This document shows, in pieces, positions 60,480 through 64,000 of a stretch of 64,000 nucleotides of DNA (the stretch's first letter is position 1; every line of letters starts with the position of its first letter). The stretch comes from Flavobacteriales bacterium (GTDB lineage: Bacteria; Bacteroidota; Bacteroidia; Flavobacteriales_F; PHOS-HE28). Location of the stretch: NCBI GenBank assembly GCA_016788635.1, contig JAEUSU010000004.1:163018-227017 (forward strand). The letters run 5' to 3'. Under the pieces are notes generated by a model, which worked only from the letters and a program-made list of their open reading frames with translations, was not told the DNA's origin and searched no databases. Made by a program: the position numbers and the translations under genes.

Positions 60480-63274
60480 CCGCGCGATGGCTTGGACGTG
60501 AGGCGTTGACGTACGGCCATGAAGGTACCGAGCGCCAGCAACACGCAGCCGATCCACAGGATGTTGATGCCAGGGAATACGATGGCCTGCAGCACCAGGA
60601 ACTCGCCATCACTGATGTGCAAGCCCACCTTGCCCGTCTCCGGATCGGCGGTGGCCAGGTCATATTTCGCACGCAGCTCAGGTATCTCGAAGCCTTTGCC
60701 GGCCACGGGCTCCGTACCGCGGTAGATCACCACGGGGCGCGCTTCGAACCAGCGTTCCGCATCATACAGGTCACGCACCCGCAGGCGCACCATGCGTACA
60801 TGAAAGGCGCTGCCGAGCATGCTGTCCGTGCGGGCGTCCTTCACCACCATCAGGCTGTCCAGTACCACCACGCTCGTGGGGGTCACGATGGTATCGCCGA
60901 TCTGCTTCTCGAAGGTGCGTTCCGGCATGTGGTCCGTGGAATCGGCCGCGTCCAGCTTGGCGTAGCGCACGTGGGTGTACAGGTCGCGGTGCAGCCAGTG
61001 GCGGGTGCTGGGCTCCGGCACGTTGCCGAAGCGCGGGTTCAGCTGCACAAAGGGCTCCAGGGTGAAGGCCTTCGTTCCTGGCCGTGTGGCCGACCAATGG
61101 GGACTGTGCCAGAGGTCGCGACGGGAATAGTTCTCCAGTGGCTCCCAATAGTTCGCCTGGTCCAGCAGGAAATCCACCGAAGCCGTATGCGCCTCTTTGG
61201 CGCGGAAGAGGCTGCTGCGGATCCGCACGGTATCCCCGGAGGAATAATGGCGCGGCTCGGCCTTCATGTAGTCTGTACGGTAGTGCAGGTTCACACCATC
61301 GGCACGGCGTCCCACATAGGTCACATAGTGCTCGCCCAGCCGCACGGTGTCGCCCTTGTACAGCAGCACGTCCGTGTTGTTGTCGAACTGTTCGTTCAGG
61401 TGGCGCAGGTCCATCACCGGGCCGCTTACGCGCTGGGTGAGGTTGCGGCTGATCTCCTGCTGGCGGCTGGTGCTGATCAGGGCACCCAGCAACACCAGTG
61501 CGAAGCCCACGTGCGCCACCGAGGCGCCGGCATGGTCCCACTTGCCCTTCAACACCTTGATCAGGTAGTCCACGTTGGCCGCCGCTGCGAATACGGTGGC
61601 AAAGAAGAGGGCGATCAGGTCCAGTTCAACAAGCTTGTACTGCAACAGCCACACGCCCAGCGCGGTGAGCAGCGCAGCCACCACCACCGCACGCAACAGG
61701 TCGCGCCGGAACTTTTGCATGTCGCTGTCCTTCCAGCGCAGGTACTGGCCCACGGCCACGAGCATGGCGATGATGAAGGCGAAAGGCACCTGCCATTTCA
61801 CGTAGTGGGCTTTGGCATCCGCGGGTGGTGCGAGCTTGGCGCCGGCCACATTGCGCAACCAATCGCTGTTCCATTGCTCGGCCAATCCCCCCAACCGGCT
61901 GGTGAAGGGCTCCAGCAGCAGATTGAAGACGGGTACCGAGGTGCTGAAGGTGATCTGTGCGGCGCTCAGGAGCAGCACGAGTGAACCGATGAAGAGCCAG
62001 AACTCGCGGCTCGCAAGCTTCTCTTCTTCCGCCGCGTGCCATGGGCCAGTGCGGTAGGCCACCCATAGCATCACCAGGCTGCACAGGGTGAAGAGCAGGA
62101 TGGCGGCCACCTGCACCTGCAGCCCCACCCCAATGACCAGCAGGGCCACGCAGAGCAGGGCATAATAGCGGCGATCGGACAACCGGGTGAGCATGGCCGT
62201 GGTGCTCATTGCCACGAAGACGAGCATGAACAGCAGGAGGCCCGGCAGCATGCCCTCGCCGGTGAAGCTGTGCACGCTGGTATCACCCAACACACCGCTG
62301 CGGGTGAGGAAGGTGCTGTAAAGCACCAGTAGGAATGTGGTCAGGGTGAGGAGCATGGTGGTGAAGAGCGAGGTCTCCTTGCGCTTGTTCACCATCATCA
62401 AATGGCCGGCGCCCACCAAGGTGAGCCAGGGTACCAGCGAGGCGTTCTCCACGGGGTCCCACGCCCAAAAGCCACCGAAGCTGAGCGCTTCATAGGCCCA
62501 CGCACCACCCATGAGGATGCCCGTACCCAACACCATCACGCCAAAGAAGGTCCAGGGCAGTGCGGGCGCCATCCACTCGCGCATGCGCTTGGTCCACAGA
62601 CCCGCGATGGCATAAGCGAAGGGCACCAACGTGGTCGCGAAGCCAAGGAAAAGCGTGGGGGGGTGGATCACCATCCAGTAATTCTGAAGCAGCGGGTTCA
62701 GGCCCCGGCCATCGGCGAACTGCGGGATGCGGGTGAGGTAGTCCTCCAAGCCGGTCCACGGCAAGCCCAGGTTCTCAGGGAGTTCCCGGATGAGCATGAA
62801 GGGGCTGCTGCCGATGCGGACATCACCCACGAACACCCCCAGCACCATGGTGGCCAGGAAGACCTGCACCAGACTTACCACTGCCAGCACGGGCGCCTCC
62901 CATTCACCCGCCTTGCGGATCAGGACCAGGCCGATGACCATATGCCAGAAGGTCCATAACAGGAAGGAGCCCTCCTGGCCTTCCCAGAAGCAGGAGAGGA
63001 TGTAGCGCATGGGCATCTCCCGGTTGCTATGCTTCCACACGTAGTCGAACTCGAACCAGTGGTTGAACAGCATGATGAAGAGCAGCACCACGATGCCGAG
63101 CACCGCGGTAGCGTGCGCGCGGAAGCCGAGCCGCCCCAGGCGGGTCCAGCCCGCATCGGGCCGGGCCGTGCCCAGCGCAAAGGCCGCCGTGGCCAGTAGC
63201 GCGCCTGCGAAGGAGAGCGAGGTGAGGAAGTGGCCAAGCGTGCTGGCCCAGGTGTGTTCGCCGAGGTAGGTCAC
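60476..63274 (-). CDS. ccmF: cytochrome c haem lyase subunit CcmF
   Basis: The 932-residue polytopic membrane protein ligates haem to apocytochromes. It has the CcmF layout: N-terminal helices with RYILSCFWEGQEGSFLLWTFW, the WWD haem-handling motif GGFWAWDPVENASLVPW at 267-283, external histidines (for example WMVIHPP at 200-206), and a long C-terminal periplasmic domain. It is longer than proteobacterial CcmF (about 650 residues), as is usual in Bacteroidota. It follows ccmE after 73 bp. Confidence 0.95.
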   Translation of the reverse strand: MTYLGEHTWASTLGHFLTSLSFAGALLATAAFALGTARPDAGWTRLGRLGFRAHATAVLGIVVLLFIMLFNHWFEFDYVWKHSNREMPMRYILSCFWEGQEGSFLLWTFWHMVIGLVLIRKAGEWEAPVLAVVSLVQVFLATMVLGVFVGDVRIGSSPFMLIRELPENLGLPWTGLEDYLTRIPQFADGRGLNPLLQNYWMVIHPPTLFLGFATTLVPFAYAIAGLWTKRMREWMAPALPWTFFGVMVLGTGILMGGAWAYEALSFGGFWAWDPVENASLVPWLTLVGAGHLMMVNKRKETSLFTTMLLTLTTFLLVLYSTFLTRSGVLGDTSVHSFTGEGMLPGLLLFMLVFVAMSTTAMLTRLSDRRYYALLCVALLVIGVGLQVQVAAILLFTLCSLVMLWVAYRTGPWHAAEEEKLASREFWLFIGSLVLLLSAAQITFSTSVPVFNLLLEPFTSRLGGLAEQWNSDWLRNVAGAKLAPPADAKAHYVKWQVPFAFIIAMLVAVGQYLRWKDSDMQKFRRDLLRAVVVAALLTALGVWLLQYKLVELDLIALFFATVFAAAANVDYLIKVLKGKWDHAGASVAHVGFALVLLGALISTSRQQEISRNLTQRVSGPVMDLRHLNEQFDNNTDVLLYKGDTVRLGEHYVTYVGRRADGVNLHYRTDYMKAEPRHYSSGDTVRIRSSLFRAKEAHTASVDFLLDQANYWEPLENYSRRDLWHSPHWSATRPGTKAFTLEPFVQLNPRFGNVPEPSTRHWLHRDLYTHVRYAKLDAADSTDHMPERTFEKQIGDTIVTPTSVVVLDSLMVVKDARTDSMLGSAFHVRMVRLRVRDLYDAERWFEARPVVIYRGTEPVAGKGFEIPELRAKYDLATADPETGKVGLHISDGEFLVLQAIVFPGINILWIGCVLLALGTFMAVRQRLTSKPSRG

Positions 63275-63347
63275 TGCGGGTGATGGAGTCGGCTGCGAAG
63301 GTCGGTGTTGAATGAACAGCAGCAGCCGAAGAAGGTTCCCGCCAGCA

Positions 63348-63758
63348 TCATTGCACGCGGGTCCATTCCCCCTCGGCCTTCAACTCGTTGCCCTCGGTGT
63401 ATTTGCTGGGGCACTTCATCAGCATGTCGCTGGCGTGGAACTCGTCGTTCACCACGCGGCCGGTGAGCACGATGCTCTCGCTGCGTTCGAAGTCGTAGGG
63501 CTTGGCCTTGGCCAGCTTTACGCGGCAACGCTTCCCCTGGTCGTCCACCAAGGTGAATTCCGTGAGGTTGGCGTTCACAATGGGCTCGTAGATGATCGGA
63601 TCGGCCTTGTCCAGGGTGCCCTTCACGCGGAACTCCTTGCCCGGCGATGCGAAGGCTTGTGCCAGGTCCACGAAGGTGGTGTTGTCCGTCAAGGTGCCCA
63701 CCAACGCCGCCACCGCTGCGGCGATCACGATGAGGGCGATGATGTGGCTGCGTTTCAT
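63348..63758 (-). CDS. ccmE: haem chaperone CcmE (Cys-type)
   Basis: The 136-residue protein is membrane-anchored (HIIALIVIAAAVAALVGTL) with an OB-fold: FRVKGTLDKADPIIYEPIVNANLTEFTLVDDQGKRCRVK, ERSESIVLTGRVVNDEFHASDMLMKCPSKYTEG. It holds haem for CcmF. The haem ligand position is Cys116 in CPSKY (CxxxY) instead of the classical histidine (HxxxY); this variant is known from some non-proteobacterial Ccm systems. Its ATG overlaps the ccmD stop. Confidence 0.92.
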   Translation of the reverse strand: MKRSHIIALIVIAAAVAALVGTLTDNTTFVDLAQAFASPGKEFRVKGTLDKADPIIYEPIVNANLTEFTLVDDQGKRCRVKLAKAKPYDFERSESIVLTGRVVNDEFHASDMLMKCPSKYTEGNELKAEGEWTRVQ

Positions 63759-63991
63759 TGGTCCGTGGTCTGCTGTCCGTTGCGCTTTTCCAGCTTCGTC
63801 AACCGGCGGTCGAAGGCGGCCATCCATATGGCCAGACCCACCAGTACCAGGGCGACCACGGCCACCACGGTGTTGATCTTTCCGGAGTGAAAGAGCGTCT
63901 CCTGCAACCAGTCCGGCGTTTGGGACTGTGCAAAGGTACCGCCGGCGAGCAGCGCTGCCGGAATGGAGCATAGGGACCTCAGCAATTTCAT
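63755..63991 (-). CDS. ccmD: CcmD-like small membrane protein
   Basis: The 78-residue protein begins MKLLRSLCSIPAALLAGGTFAQSQTPDWLQETLFHSGKINTVVAVVALVLVGLAIWMAAFDRRLTKLEKRN. It has a possible signal, a single transmembrane helix at about 40-58 and a charged tail with a heptad-like RRLTKLEKR, as in the Bacteroidota CcmD-type proteins. It probably links the haem exporter to CcmE. The call rests on layout and position before ccmE; ccmC is expected just outside the window. Confidence 0.8.
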   Translation of the reverse strand: MKLLRSLCSIPAALLAGGTFAQSQTPDWLQETLFHSGKINTVVAVVALVLVGLAIWMAAFDRRLTKLEKRNGQQTTDQ

Positions 63992-64000
63992 GGTCGGCTT

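Overview
The window looks like a chromosome segment from a GC-rich member of the Bacteroidota, probably Flavobacteriales-like (inference). Several proteins end in type IX secretion (T9SS) sorting domains. Many genes are preceded by the Bacteroidota -7 promoter element TAnnTTTG or the close variant TAnnTTCG. There are no convincing Shine-Dalgarno sequences, many genes are joined by ATGA overlaps, and Bacteroidota-specific families occur (DUF6913, Lacal_2735, ClpC, the UbiA-KdsC-DUF2520-Maf cluster). No phage, transposase or CRISPR array was seen.

Layout. 1-17.4 kb is a housekeeping block: an RsmI-like methylase (cut by the window edge), LMW phosphatase, dnaA, a hotdog thioesterase, an IMPACT-family protein, an EamA transporter, ribD, prmC, an outer-membrane protein, ligA, a DUF6913 protein, dapA, clpC, gyrA and a TPR protein. 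A perfect DnaA box inside an inverted repeat lies between clpC and gyrA. 17.5-33.5 kb is mixed: tRNA-Lys, aroK, a phosphoribosyltransferase, a secreted SGNH hydrolase, a DUF1801 protein, a TPMT-like methyltransferase, a frameshifted GxxExxY gene, rlmD and rocD with back-to-back promoters, a secreted beta-lactamase-fold protein, a TonB-dependent receptor, OsmC, a GNAT enzyme and a GH18 chitinase.

33.6-41.3 kb is one giant secreted protein of 2542 residues. It carries eight tandem modules; six of the seven module-to-module intervals are exactly 753 bp, followed by a T9SS sorting domain. It is a likely surface adhesin or matrix protein.

41.4-52.1 kb is the most unusual region. An ArsR regulator has its own 24-bp palindromic operator overlapping a promoter. 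It heads a co-directional run of small stress or detoxification-type genes: an uncharacterised SRPBCC-like protein, SRPBCC/AHSA1, an AHSA1 protein fused to a rifamycin ADP-ribosyltransferase (Arr), a further SRPBCC, an AHSA1-DUF1801 fusion, a GyrI-like protein, a YdeI/OmdA protein, a cupin, a VOC protein, a zinc-ribbon/HhH/DUF1801 fusion and a DoxX-like protein. An AraC regulator, a membrane protein, a dihaem cytochrome c and one more SRPBCC protein follow. Short palindromes sit at gene ends here and in two cases inside coding sequence.

52-64 kb holds an ASCH-like protein, a secreted LamG/DUF2341 T9SS protein, mazG, a coiled-coil/beta-barrel envelope pair, and a long minus-strand operon: ccmD-ccmE-ccmF (cytochrome c maturation), DUF2520, a KdsC-like phosphatase, a UbiA prenyltransferase and maf. 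The Ccm genes fit with the cytochrome c at 50.5 kb.
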